A DNA stretch of 64,000 nt, taken from assembly GCA_034359265.1 (NCBI GenBank), contig CP136895.1:42426001-42490000 (forward strand). Reading direction: 5' to 3'. The position numbers were made by a program, and so were the translations under genes. A model generated the notes under the pieces. It was not told the origin of the DNA. It saw only the letters and a program-made list of their open reading frames with translations, and ran no database searches. Origin of the DNA: Canna indica. Taxonomy: Eukaryota > Streptophyta > Magnoliopsida > Zingiberales > Cannaceae. Below, one piece after another: positions 54,710 to 64,000 of the stretch (the stretch's first letter is position 1; the number at the start of each line of letters is the position of its first letter).

Positions 54710-57700
54710 TGTTGGTGAAATGGTCATACTAGAGGGGGGGTGAATAGTATGTTAACTAAATATTTTTGCCTAAATCTGGTTTTAATCTTTTCTTAAACTA
54801 CTTAGGTAATTCACAATTCAATGACTAAATGCGGAAGCGAGTAATGAAGATAAACAATGCAATACACAAAGAAAATAATGCTAACACAATTATTTATAGT
54901 GGTTTAGCCCCAATGCCTACTCCACTATCTAAGCACCCCGCTTAGAATTTCCATGTTGGCTTAAGGTTTTCAACCTTGGTCTTAATCTCGGTTTTGATGA
55001 TAACAAACATGGAACTAATGTCTCATTTAGAAATCTTTCAGGTTCTAAGTCACTTAGCGCTCAACGTCCCCGATCGGAGAAATCGGCAAGGATGCTCGTC
55101 GACGCTTGGGATTCTTCGGGAAGTTATAGTTTAGGTTTAGGGTGTCTAGAATGTGATGTATTTCACTTTATGATGCAAAGAACCCAAAAACCAAACCCGA
55201 ATCCCAAAATATGAAAACCCAAAAACCGCCCTGAAATTTACTAAGCCTAGGGAGATCCTTGGAAGGCTATATGACCTATATATTTTCTTTACACAAAAAA
55301 TGGCGATAATTGTTCCTTGGGTAAAAACTAGATAACGAGGTACTTTTAAGGAATTTTTGAAAGCCTTTAGCATACCTATATTTGACCCAGGAGATTAGAA
55401 AATTTACGTTTTCCAAAAATTTGTACTAGACCCCAAAAACTAGATTTTGATTCTTAAGTATTTTGATTTCTTAGATATTTTTATTGAATCAAAATGGGGG
55501 GTAATCCTTATATAACATTTATGTTTTAAAGTTAAGAAATATTATATAAGTAGACTTAGCAAAGATGAAACCCAGAAATGAGCAAACAAGCAAAAACTCA
55601 GCCAAACCAAGCGGTGTAGTCAATTCGATCGACCGAATGCTGCCAAAAACTGGCAGTAGCCAATTCGATCAATGGCAGTATGCCTTCGGTCGCTCGGTCG
55701 GTCGACCGACGATCGACTGAACCTGCGATCGAACGGTGGAAACGACTAGTTTTCCACCCATTGAGTCGGCTGTTTCATGCCATCTCCTCAAGGCTTATAA
55801 ATAGAAGCCTTAGCAAGCCTTCCACCCATTATTCAACATACTTTGAGCCATATTTGATGATCCTTGAGCTTGATTTAGCCACCATTCTTGAAATCCCTAG
55901 CTTTGATCTCTCAACTCCTTGGGTAAGCCTTGACTTCATTGATTCACCATCAAAGGCATCAAGAGAAAGCTAGGAAACTTTGTTTGGAGCTAAGTATAAG
56001 TTGTTTGATCTTTTGCTCCATTAAGTTGTGTATTTTTTTGTTTATTTCATTGTATTTGAGCTTGTGAAGACCTAGGTTGTTAGGTCTTGAAATTGGGTGG
56101 TTGCCTTTGTGTTTGAGGCTTAATTCCACCAGTGTAAACATAGTTTACTAGGATTCGTTGAGTTGTCCCTTAGGTTGAGGTGGAAGAGTGCTCTCGGAAA
56201 GAAGGCGGAGACTTTCGGGTGTGGAAGTGCCTTAGGTTGAGAGCGAGACTCTTCGGGTCAAAGTTCTCGTTGTATGGGAAACAAGATTAATCAAGTAAAG
56301 TTTAGTTTGAAAATCCTAAGCGGGGTGCTTAGGTAGTGGAGTAGGCATTGGGGCCGAACCACTATAAATTCTTATGTAAGCATTGTTTCTTTCTGTATCG
56401 CATTGCTTATTTTTATTACTCGCTTCCGTATTTTGTCGTACAATTGTGAATTGCCTAAGTAATTTAAGAAAAGATTAAAATCGGATTTAGGCTAATTGAT
56501 TAGTTAACAATCTATTCACCCCCCCTCTAGTGTGGTCATTTCACCAACATTCCAAACTACTTTAACTAAATTAATTAGTTTCCTTACAATGAGGACTTTA
56601 CACCGGAAAGTCTCCGCTCTCAAATTGAAGGCACTTCAACACCCGGAAGTATCCCGCTTTTCTACCGAGAGCACTCTCCCACCACAACCTAAGGACAACT
56701 CAACTAATCTTATCAAACTAAGTTTACAATGGTGGATTTAAGCCTTAACACCAAGGCAACCACCAACTCAATCAACCTAGCACTCTAGGTTTACACACTT
56801 GATAAATATAATGAAATAACCAATAAAATACACAACTTAATGGAGCAATAAATCAAATAATAAATACTTAGCTCCAAAAGAAACTCCATAGTTCTCTTGA
56901 TGCATCAAATTGATGAATCGGTGATGCTTGAAGGCTAAATCAAGGTGTGGAAATCAAAACTAGGGTTCTTGCAAGGACGGCTCAATGAAAGCTTGTAGTG
57001 ATGCTTAGGATCACACTTTGAGGCTTGGAAGCATCAATGGTAGGCTAGAAATGAGTTTGGGATGGGTATTTATAAATACCAAGACTCGTCAACGGGCATT
57101 TTTCTACCCGTTGATGACGTACGGTCGCTTGCAGGTCGATCGTTGGTCGACCGACCGAGCGACCGAAGGCCTACTACCCTTTTTGGGCATCATTCGGTCG
57201 ACCAATCGATCGACCAAAATGCCTTTTCCGTCTGCCGATCGACCAGTCGTTCGACCGAACCTAGGCAGGGCAGACTGCTTGGTTAGGCTGGTTTCTCTGC
57301 TTATTTGCTCATTTATGGGTTTTGCCTTCGCTAAGTCTTCTTATATAATATTTATATAAGGATTACCCCCCATTTGGATTCAATAAAAATATCTAAAAAA
57401 TCAAAATCCTTAAGAATCAAAATCTAACTTTTGGGGTCTAGTACAAATAATCTTCTGGGTCAAGTATGGGAAGGCTAAAGGCTTCCAAAAAATCTTTAAA
57501 AAATCTCGTTATCTAATTTTGACCTAACGAACAATTACCAGCATTTTTAGTGCCAAGAAAATGTCTAGGTCATATAGCACTCCAAGGAGCTCCCTAGGCT
57601 TAGTGAATTCCAGGGTCATTTTCTAATTTGCCAATTTTTCATGTTTTGGGGTTCGGGTTTGGTTTTTGGATTTTTTGCATCATCATGAGGATTTATAATA

Positions 57701-57920
57701 AAAGCTAGGCACCCTAGACCTAAACTTTAACTTCTCAAAGAATCCCGAGCGTCGACGAGCGTCCTTGCCGGTTTATCTGATTTCTTTTATTTTTTCGATC
57801 GTGGACGTCGTGCGCTAACCGACTTGGAACCTGAAAGTATTTCTTAATGAAATTATTATTTCCATGTTTGTTATCATCAAAACTTGGATTAAGACCAAGG
57901 TTGAAAATCTTAGTCCAACA
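54710..57920 (-). mobile_element. Solo LTR of the TGTTGG family (minus strand) in R5 pol
   Basis: TGTTGGTGAAATGGTC at the left edge and CTTAGTCCAACA at the right edge, about 1.61 kb once the nested LTR is removed. No primer site, gag or polypurine tract accompanies it, so it is a solo LTR left by recombination. The target was AGATC (right copy); the left copy now reads ACATA. Removing the LTR restores the integrase frame (GHINEN then KIDRLYKDG). The palindrome cluster GGTCGACCGACCGAGCGACC is at about 57120-57260. Confidence 0.85.
54954..56549 (+). mobile_element. Solo LTR of the same family (plus strand) nested in the previous one
   Basis: TGTTGGCTTAAGG at the left edge and TCATTTCACCAACA at the right edge, 1596 bp, flanked by the exact 5-bp duplication TTCCA (54949-54953 and 56550-56554). 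The outer LTR reads through without loss when it is removed. It has no internal region. The palindrome cluster GGTCGACCGACGATCGACTG is at about 55690-55735. Confidence 0.92.
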
Positions 57921-60243
57921 AGATCGACAGGTTGTATAAAGATGGGTTGTTTGACCCTGTCGATTTTGAAACGATGCCAACTTGTGAATCCTGTCTCAAA
58001 GGCAAAATGCCCAGGTCCCCCTTCACTGGACATAGTGAGAGGGCCACTGAGTTGTTTGAGCTGGTCAACGCAGATGTTTGCGAACTGATGATAACTCAAG
58101 CTAGAGGTGGGTATTCCTACTTTATCATATTTACAGACAATGTATCGAGGTATGAATATGTCTACCTGTTGAGACATAAGTTTAATGCTTTTAAAAAGTT
58201 CAAATAGTATAGGGCTGAGGTTGAGAAACAAGTAGGGAAAAGTATTAAAACCCTTCGACCAGATCGAGGTGGCGAGTACTTATCCACGGAGTTTCTTTAT
58301 TATCTCAATGACAATGGGATTGTCTCCGAAGGGACCCCTCCAGACACGACACAGCATAATGGAGTGTCTGAAAGGAGAAATCATACATTGTTAGACATGA
58401 TGTTGTCCATGCTCTGCTTTACTGATTTCTCGATTTCTTTTTTGGAGTATGCATTTGAAACAACCATCTACCGTTTGAATAAGTCTCTCACAATGTTTGT
58501 CTCTAGTACACCATATGAGATATGGAGTGGCAAGAAACCGAGTTTGAGGCATCTCGAGATTTGGGGTTGCCCTGCGTATGTTAAGAAATTAGAGTTAGAT
58601 AAGCTTTATGCTAAATCACCCATGTGCAGGTTTGTGGGACTATAAAGAGTTTAGGGTATTACTTCTACTCGCCAACTGAACAAAATGTTTGTCAGTAGGT
58701 ATGCCACTTTCTTAGAAAAAGAGTTTATCGAGGAAAGTGGGAGCGGAAGAGATGTTGAGCTTGATAAAGTTCAACAACCCCAAGCCGAATCGCAATAGCT
58801 CGTGGAAAGTCCATAGGTTGAACCAGTCGCAGAAACACTACCTCCCACCACTATTCATTGATCAGGGAGATTGCATAGACAACCTGAAAGGTTTTTCCTA
58901 ACCATTAAGAATGATCAGGAATTTGTTAATCTGCAATCCTATGATCAGGCAATCATGGATGTTGATTGCAAACAATGGCATGAAGGAATGCAATCCAAAA
59001 TAGACTTGATGTTCACCAACCAAGTTTGGACTTTGGTTGACTTACCCGAAGGAGTTACTCCTATAGGGTGTTAAGTGGATCTTTAAGGAAAAGATCGGAG
59101 CTAATGACCAGGTGGAGACCTATAAAAGCTAGACTAGTTGCAAAAGGTTTCACTCATAAGCAAGATGTTGACTATGATGAATCTTTTTCTCCTGTAGCCA
59201 TGCTCAAGTCCATTAGGATATTGCTAGCCATTGCGGCATACCATGATTACGAGATCTGGCCGATGGATGTCAATACTACATTCCTCAATGGTGAACTTGA
59301 GGAAGAGGTCTATATGACCTAGCTAGAGGGTTTCTTATCCCCGGTAGGATCGAAGGAGGTATGCAAGTTGCAAAGGTCCATTTATGGACTCAAGCAAGCC
59401 TCAAGGAGTTGGAACATCCATTTTAATGAGACAGTCAAAGAGTTTGGCTTTATCAAAAATGTGGATGAACCTTGTGTTTATAAGAAGGTTAGTGAGAGCG
59501 TCGTTGTGTTTATTGTGTTGTATGTAGATGACATACTGCTTATTGGGAATGATGCTCCCATGCTCCAGACGGTGAAAGCATGGCTATCCAAAAACTTCTC
59601 CATGAAAGACTTGGGTGAAGCATCCTATGTACTCAGTATTAAGATCTTTAAGGATAGGTCTAGAAGGATGCTTGGTTTGTCCCAGTCTTAGTATATCGAT
59701 ACTGTACTAAAAAGGTTTAGCATTGAAGGCAGTAAAAGATTTCAAGAAGATTTCAAGTAGATCCTGGAGAGGAACATTGCAAAGTCGTGAAGAACATTCT
59801 TAAGTACTTGAGAAGGACTAAATATGTTCTCCTGATATTTGGAGGGTTTGAATTGAAATTGCAAGGCAACACTGATTCTAGCTTCAAGTCAGACCCTGAC
59901 GATAGTAAATCCATCTCGGGGTATGTTTTCACTCTGAATGATGGTGCAATTTGCTAGAAAAGTTCCAAGCAATGTATTGTGGCTGACTCGGTAGCAGAAG
60001 TTGAGTACATTGCTGCAAGCAAAGTCGCAAAGGAAGGAGTGTGGATAAAGAAGTTTATCACTAAGCTAGGTGTTGTTGGTGAGGTTGTTGGTGCAAACCC
60101 TATTTATTGTGATAGCACTGAGGCTATTACTCAAGCAAAGGAACCTAGATCCCACCACAAATCAAAACACATCCTAAGACGATATCACCTGATCAGAGAT
60201 ATCGTTGGTCGAGGTGATATAAATGTCGAAAGCGTCGACACGT
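57921..60243 (+). pseudogene. R5 pol: integrase, reverse transcriptase, RNase H, decayed
   Basis: Integrase: the HHCC zinc finger ends with CESCLKGKM (about 57985); core residues appear in NADVCE, RPDRGGEY and TQHNGVSERRN (D, D, E). A stop lies at 58206. After stops at 58645-58870 the reverse transcriptase follows: EGMQSKIDLM, VAKGFTHKQDVDYDESFSPV, MDVNTTFLNGELEEEVYM, IYGLKQASRSWNIHF and the catalytic YVDDILLIG at about 59520. Between 59735 and 59760 a stretch of roughly 75 codons normally joining RT and RNase H is missing. RNase H: GNTDSSFKSDPDDSKS, VADSVAEVEYIAAS, YCDSTEAI, HHKSKHI. Many stops exclude function. Confidence 0.9.
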
Positions 60244-60344
60244 AAGACAACATTATAGATCCTTTGACAAATCCATTACCACAGTAGCAGTTACATTGCC
60301 ACTTAAATTGTATGGGTATTAGATACTGTAATGATTGGCTATAA

Positions 60345-60359
60345 GTGCAAGTAGGAGAT
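60345..60359 (+). promoter_or_regulatory. Polypurine tract of R5
   Basis: GTGCAAGTAGGAGAT lies directly before the LTR start TGAAAG. The usual form in related Copia elements is AAGTGGGAGAT. Confidence 0.65.
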
Positions 60360-60442
60360 TGAAAGAAATCGTGCCCTTGAGCCAATCACACGTCGATGTG
60401 TAAGGAACTATTTTTGGTTAATCAATAAATGAGACAACTTTT
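60360..60442 (+). repeat. Head of the R5 3' LTR
   Basis: It begins TGAAAGAAATCGTGCCCTTG and continues AGCCAATCACACG, resembling the LTR starts of related Copia elements. It is cut after 83 bp by R6, so the rest is expected to the right of the window. Confidence 0.7.
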
Positions 60443-61709
60443 TGTTGGCCTAAGGTTTTTAACCTTGGTCTTAATCTCAGTTTTTATGATTACAAACATG
60501 GAACTAATGGTTTCATTCAGAAATACTTTCAGGTTCCAAGTCGGTTAGCGCTCGACGTCCGCAATCAAAAATATCAGAGAAATTAGAAAATCGGAAGGAG
60601 GTTGGTCAACACACTCGTATTTCGTTGGGAAGATAGAGTTTAGGTTTAGGGTGTCTAGCATGTGTTGTAAATCCTCATGATAATGTAAAGAAAACCAAAA
60701 ACCAAATCAGAACCCCGAAACATGAAAACCCGAAAACGACCCTAAAATTCACTAAGCCTACGGAGTTCCTTGGAGGGCTATATGACCTAGACATTTTCTC
60801 GGCACCAAAAGTTCCGGTAATTGTTCCTTAGGTAAAAACTAGTTAACGCCATATTTTAAAGGAATTTTTGGAAGCTTTTAACCTACTCATATTTGACCCG
60901 GGAGATAATAAAATTTTCGGTTTTTGAAAATTTGTACTAGACCCCAACAGTTAGATTTTGATTCTTAAGGATTTTGATTTTTTAGATATTTTTATTGAAT
61001 CCAAATGGGGGTAATCCTAGTTTGAGCCATTATTTGGTGAAACCCAAGTTTGATCTCTCCACTCATTGATTTAGCCTTCAAGCTTCACCGATTCATCATC
61101 GTGAGACAACAAGAGGACTAGGGAGTTTCTTTTGGAGCTAAGTATTTGTTGTTTGATTTATTGCTCCATTAAGTGTTGTATTTTATTGTTTATTTCATTG
61201 TATTTGAGCTTGGGTAAACTTAGGTTGCTAGGTTTGTTAGACTGCGGGGTAGCCTTTGTGTTTGAGGCATAAGTCCACCGAGTAAATCGATTTACTAGGA
61301 TTAGTGATTATTGTACCTTAGGATTTGAGGTGGAAGAGTGCTCTCAGTAAGAAGACGAAGACTTCTGGGTGTGGAAGTGCCTTAGGTTGAGAGCGAAGAC
61401 TCTTCGTTGGAAATTCCTCATTGTAAGGAAATACTCATAATCTAGTAAAGTCAAGTTTGGAAATCCTAAGCGGGGTGCTTAGGTTGTGGAGTAGGCATTG
61501 GGGCCGAACCACTATAAATCACATTGTGTTAGCATTGCTTTTCTTGGTTGTGTCCGTTTACTTATTTATTCACTTACGCAATTATCTTATTGAATTGAGC
61601 ATTAACCTAAAGTTTGCAAGAAACGATTAAAACCGGAATTAGGTTTAAGATTAGCAAACACACTATTCACCCTCCCCCCACCCCTCTAGTGTAGGTCATT
61701 TCACCAACA
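60443..61709 (+). repeat. 5' LTR of R6 (internally deleted)
   Basis: TGTTGGCCTAAGG to TTTCACCAACA, 1267 bp, some 330-390 bp shorter than the R1 3' LTR. The missing part follows GGGGGTAATCCTAG at about 61019 and removes the GGTCGACCGATC palindrome cluster. All other landmarks remain. Confidence 0.88.
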
Positions 61710-61710
61710 T

Positions 61711-61723
61711 TTACTATCAGAGC
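61711..61723 (+). promoter_or_regulatory. Primer binding site of R6 (diverged)
   Basis: TTACTATCAGAGC against the usual TTGGTATCAGAGC, just after the LTR end. Two bases differ at the position that would pair with the tRNA 3' end. Confidence 0.75.
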
Positions 61724-61776
61724 AGGTCGTGGATTGAGATTTCACCATCTCATCTACATCTAGCCTCGATCCTAGA

Positions 61777-63047
61777 ATGACACTAGAGAGTATAGCGTTT
61801 GCACCACCTATGTTTGATGAGGTGAATTTTGGTGTTTGGAAGAGTAGGATGTATACCTTTCTCAAAACACAAAGTTTACATCTATGGTGCATGCTAAAGA
61901 ATGAATATGTTGAGCCCACCATTGACATAAATGATTGGACGCAAGAACAAGTTAAATTGTTTGAATTGAATGCTAAAACAACACATCTCCTATATTGCTC
62001 ATTTTTAAATGATATACTTGAAAAGGTTGAATTATTCTTCTGCATTTGATATTTGGTCAACATTAAATATGTTATATGATTATGCTAAAACCAAAGAGCT
62101 TAATACATTTGTTGAGGGTGGTGATGACAATACTCATCTCCCTAGTACTAACATCGGTTTTGATGATCTTAGTGCTTCTAGTCAAAGAAGCAAATCAAAA
62201 AGCCAAAAAAGAAAGGTTATATGCTACTTGTGCAAGAAAAATGGGCACATTAAAAGGAATTTCCCTTCATCAAAAAAGAATACCAAGAAGAGGACGAGTG
62301 CTTCAACATCTACCTCCGAATCACAAAAAGCATCCTCTTGTCATGACAATGAAGCCACCTCTCAACTTTGCCTCATGGGATTTAATGACGAGGTAAATTA
62401 CATCGCTTCTTGTCAAAATAGTGAATCTAGCAGCTCAAGATCATTTAACATGTCATATGATGAGTTGATTGAAGAATGTAGAAAAATGTATGAATTGCTC
62501 ATGAGAAAGAATAAAGAAAATAGGAAAATAAAGAAAGAAAACTCTAAGCTTAGTTCTCACATGTATGCTTTAGATCTAGAAAATGAGAACTTAAAGTCTA
62601 AGTCTTTTGTTTCATGCCATGACAATTTGGAACTAGATCTTAAAAACTTGAGACTAGAAAATGAGGATTTGAAATAAAAAATGAAGCTTAGAAGTAATTA
62701 TTTGAAAAGTGATTTCAAACTTGAGACTGAGAATTTAAAAAATGAGAATTGCATATTAAAATCTCAAATGTGTGCTTTGCTGGTATCTATTGATACCTTG
62801 AAAAATGAGGTTGTAGTTTTAAGTAAAAGAGTAAATGAAATTAAGGAAAATGAAACAAAGAGTTTCATGGTCATTGCTTTTGTTGTGGTGTCTATGGGCA
62901 TGCTATATATGATTGAGCACTTAAGATGAACCCAAGTGGTATTAAGACACTTTGGGTAGCTAAGCCCTCTAACCCCCAAGTACCCAAAGCCATTTGGGTA
63001 CCAAAGGTCTCATGCTCATTTGTATGGGGAGCTACTACACAATGATG
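61777..63047 (+). pseudogene. R6 gag: two-knuckle, coiled-coil protein, decayed
   Basis: It starts MTLESIAFAPPMFDEVNFG and follows the R1 gag. A frameshift at about 62030-62040 joins LNDILEKVE to SSAFDIWSTLNMLYDYAK. The first knuckle reads CYLCKKNGHIKRNF (last Cys changed to Phe). A long Leu/Glu/Lys/Asn coiled coil follows (about 62440-62860), broken by one stop at 62675. The second knuckle, at about 62865-62925, has lost its Cys residues to a frame change (GHAIYMIEHL-like). The Pro/Trp tail (TLWVAKPSNPQ) is readable to about 63045. The first knuckle has the same Phe change in R3. Confidence 0.82.
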
Positions 63048-64000
63048 AATGACAAATGAAATATTGAAGTTGACCTTGGATTCAAATGAAAAATCATGAG
63101 GTTGCAACTTCAAGTCATCTTGATGCCTTAGTAAGGTTGGCATCAAAAGTACTTTGGTATCATTCCTATCATTCTAATGTTTATATTAAAATTGGAATTT
63201 TTGATACATGAAAGATTTTGGTTGATTTCCCCGCTCTCGATTTATTCCTTGAAAAACAATTTTTGTTTTTGATTTTCGGTCTCTTCAGAGACCTATGTAG
63301 CCTATAAAGGGCTAATGCGACCTTTCGGTTCTAAATCGTAGGCTCATTGTGGCCTTTCGGTTTTCAACCAATAAGAATGATTAGAGATATTTTTTAAAAA
63401 ATATTTCATATTTTCAGATCTCTTGATTCATTTTGGTATCATGACATTTACTCTTGAAATGGATCTTTACTATATAGCTTAGGTTGAGGCTTTGAATGAA
63501 ACCTTGCTTTTAACCTTCGCTATTTAGTATGTTGGCTTACTAGTTGGTCTATGATTTCATCTCAATACTAATGAAGCCTCCTTGTAAGTTGAGAATGTTA
63601 ATGGAAGGCTACGCTAGAGAAATTGGAAAGAAAATGAAAAGTTTGGGAAATTTTCTAAGAATGAGGTATGAGTTTGATTTTGCAAAAAAAAAAAACTTAG
63701 TATAATAATTGAATATTCATGCTTTAATGATGTCTCTATACTCATGATTGATTTTGCATGATAAATCTATGAAATTTCATGAGTAGATAAATTTTTGATA
63801 CTTAGGCAATTTTATGATACCTTTGTGAATAAAATTTGCTCTAGGTTAAAATTCATATTAGAGACCTCATTTTAAGTTAGTAGTTGGTAAACATGTTTAG
63901 ATACACATATCACATGATTCTAGGTATTTAAACTTAAAAATTCATGTGTTGATGAATAAGTTGATTACTAGATTAGTTTAGGGGACTTAAATTTCAAGAA
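63048..64000 (+). other. Start of the R6 non-coding 3' region
   Basis: AT-rich, non-coding and in step with the R1 sequence at 24430-23300 read backwards, for example GACCTATGTAGCC, GGCCTTTCGGTTTTCAACCAAT and GAGGTATGAGTTTGATTTTGC. No gene is seen to the window edge. Confidence 0.8.

Larger units (their letters stand above)
43263..60442 (+). mobile_element. R5: Copia retrotransposon with greatly expanded 5' LTR
   Basis: From right to left the parts are a 3' LTR head at 60360, polypurine tract, RNase H, reverse transcriptase, integrase, protease, gag (53388), a ~1.4-kb leader, a primer site at 51945 and an LTR tail at 51695-51944 that runs without a break into the tandem array. Two nested solo LTRs interrupt pol. 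The left border is uncertain: the LTR head seen at 60360 (TGAAAGAAATCG) is not found near 43263. The interior resembles Copia elements of the Tork/SIRE-like type by its gag opening and polypurine tract, but the lineage is not certain. Coding regions are full of stops. Confidence 0.6.
60443..64000 (+). mobile_element. R6: gag-only LTR element, right end outside the window
   Basis: 5' LTR 60443-61709, primer site 61711, gag from 61777, then the family's non-coding 3' region to the window edge. Its order and sequence mirror R1. No pol is found. It lies inside the R5 3' LTR. Confidence 0.85.

Overview
This window is nuclear DNA of a flowering plant, almost certainly from a gene-poor, transposon-packed region. 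The evidence is its contents: L1-type LINE, En/Spm (CACTA) DNA transposons with plant TNP2 and Transposase_24 proteins, Copia retrotransposons primed by initiator Met-tRNA (TGGTATCAGAGC sites), terminal-repeat elements carrying only gag, and a plant aspartyl-protease fragment captured by a transposon. The species cannot be told from the sequence. I see one candidate host gene, at the far left edge, and it is partial.

Layout. 1-650: first exon, 5' leader with two upstream ORFs and TATA-like box of a leftward gene whose first residues (MGNCW) suggest an RLCK-VII type kinase; this is tentative. 653-3634: AT-rich intergenic DNA. 3645-15504: a LINE with 10-bp target duplication, split at its endonuclease start by CACTA-1 (4303-11700, TSD TTT). 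15515-16857: several stacked ends of one LTR family. 16858-27723: a plus-strand gag-only element (R0), split by a minus-strand relative (R1, 18264-27343), which itself holds CACTA-3 (20411-22435, TSD TTC). 27724-40151: a Copia element (R2) whose 5' LTR is split by CACTA-2 (28729-35965, TSD TTA) and whose interior is split by CACTA-4 (38004-39513, TSD GGA). 40152-43262: an LTR-like fragment and a third gag-only remnant (R3). 43374-51694: eight tandem ~1.04-kb units, apparently inside the expanded 5' LTR of a Copia element (R5), whose gag-pol pseudogene runs to 60.2 kb. R5 is split in pol by a minus-strand solo LTR (54710-57920), itself split by a plus-strand solo LTR (54954-56549, TSD TTCCA). 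60443-64000: a fourth gag-only element (R6), inserted in the R5 3' LTR and running off the right edge.

How the parts work together. CACTA-2 is the one element that looks potentially autonomous: complementary ends, an exact target duplication, an uninterrupted 1166-codon TNP2 transposase and a multi-exon Transposase_24 gene. CACTA-1 is a decayed relative with the same gene order, the same foldback and the same minisatellite upstream of TNP2. CACTA-3 and CACTA-4 are non-autonomous. The gag-only LTR elements have no pol and would depend on another Copia element.

The most unusual structure is the array at 43.4-51.7 kb. Every unit is a constant ~410-bp core plus a ~612-650-bp hAT-like MITE still flanked by the 8-bp duplication TGGCCGAC. 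The MITE carries two tRNA-like (A-box/B-box) modules. The units alternate as two types (A-B-A-B-A-B-B-B), so one MITE insertion preceded the amplification, which then went through a dimer stage.
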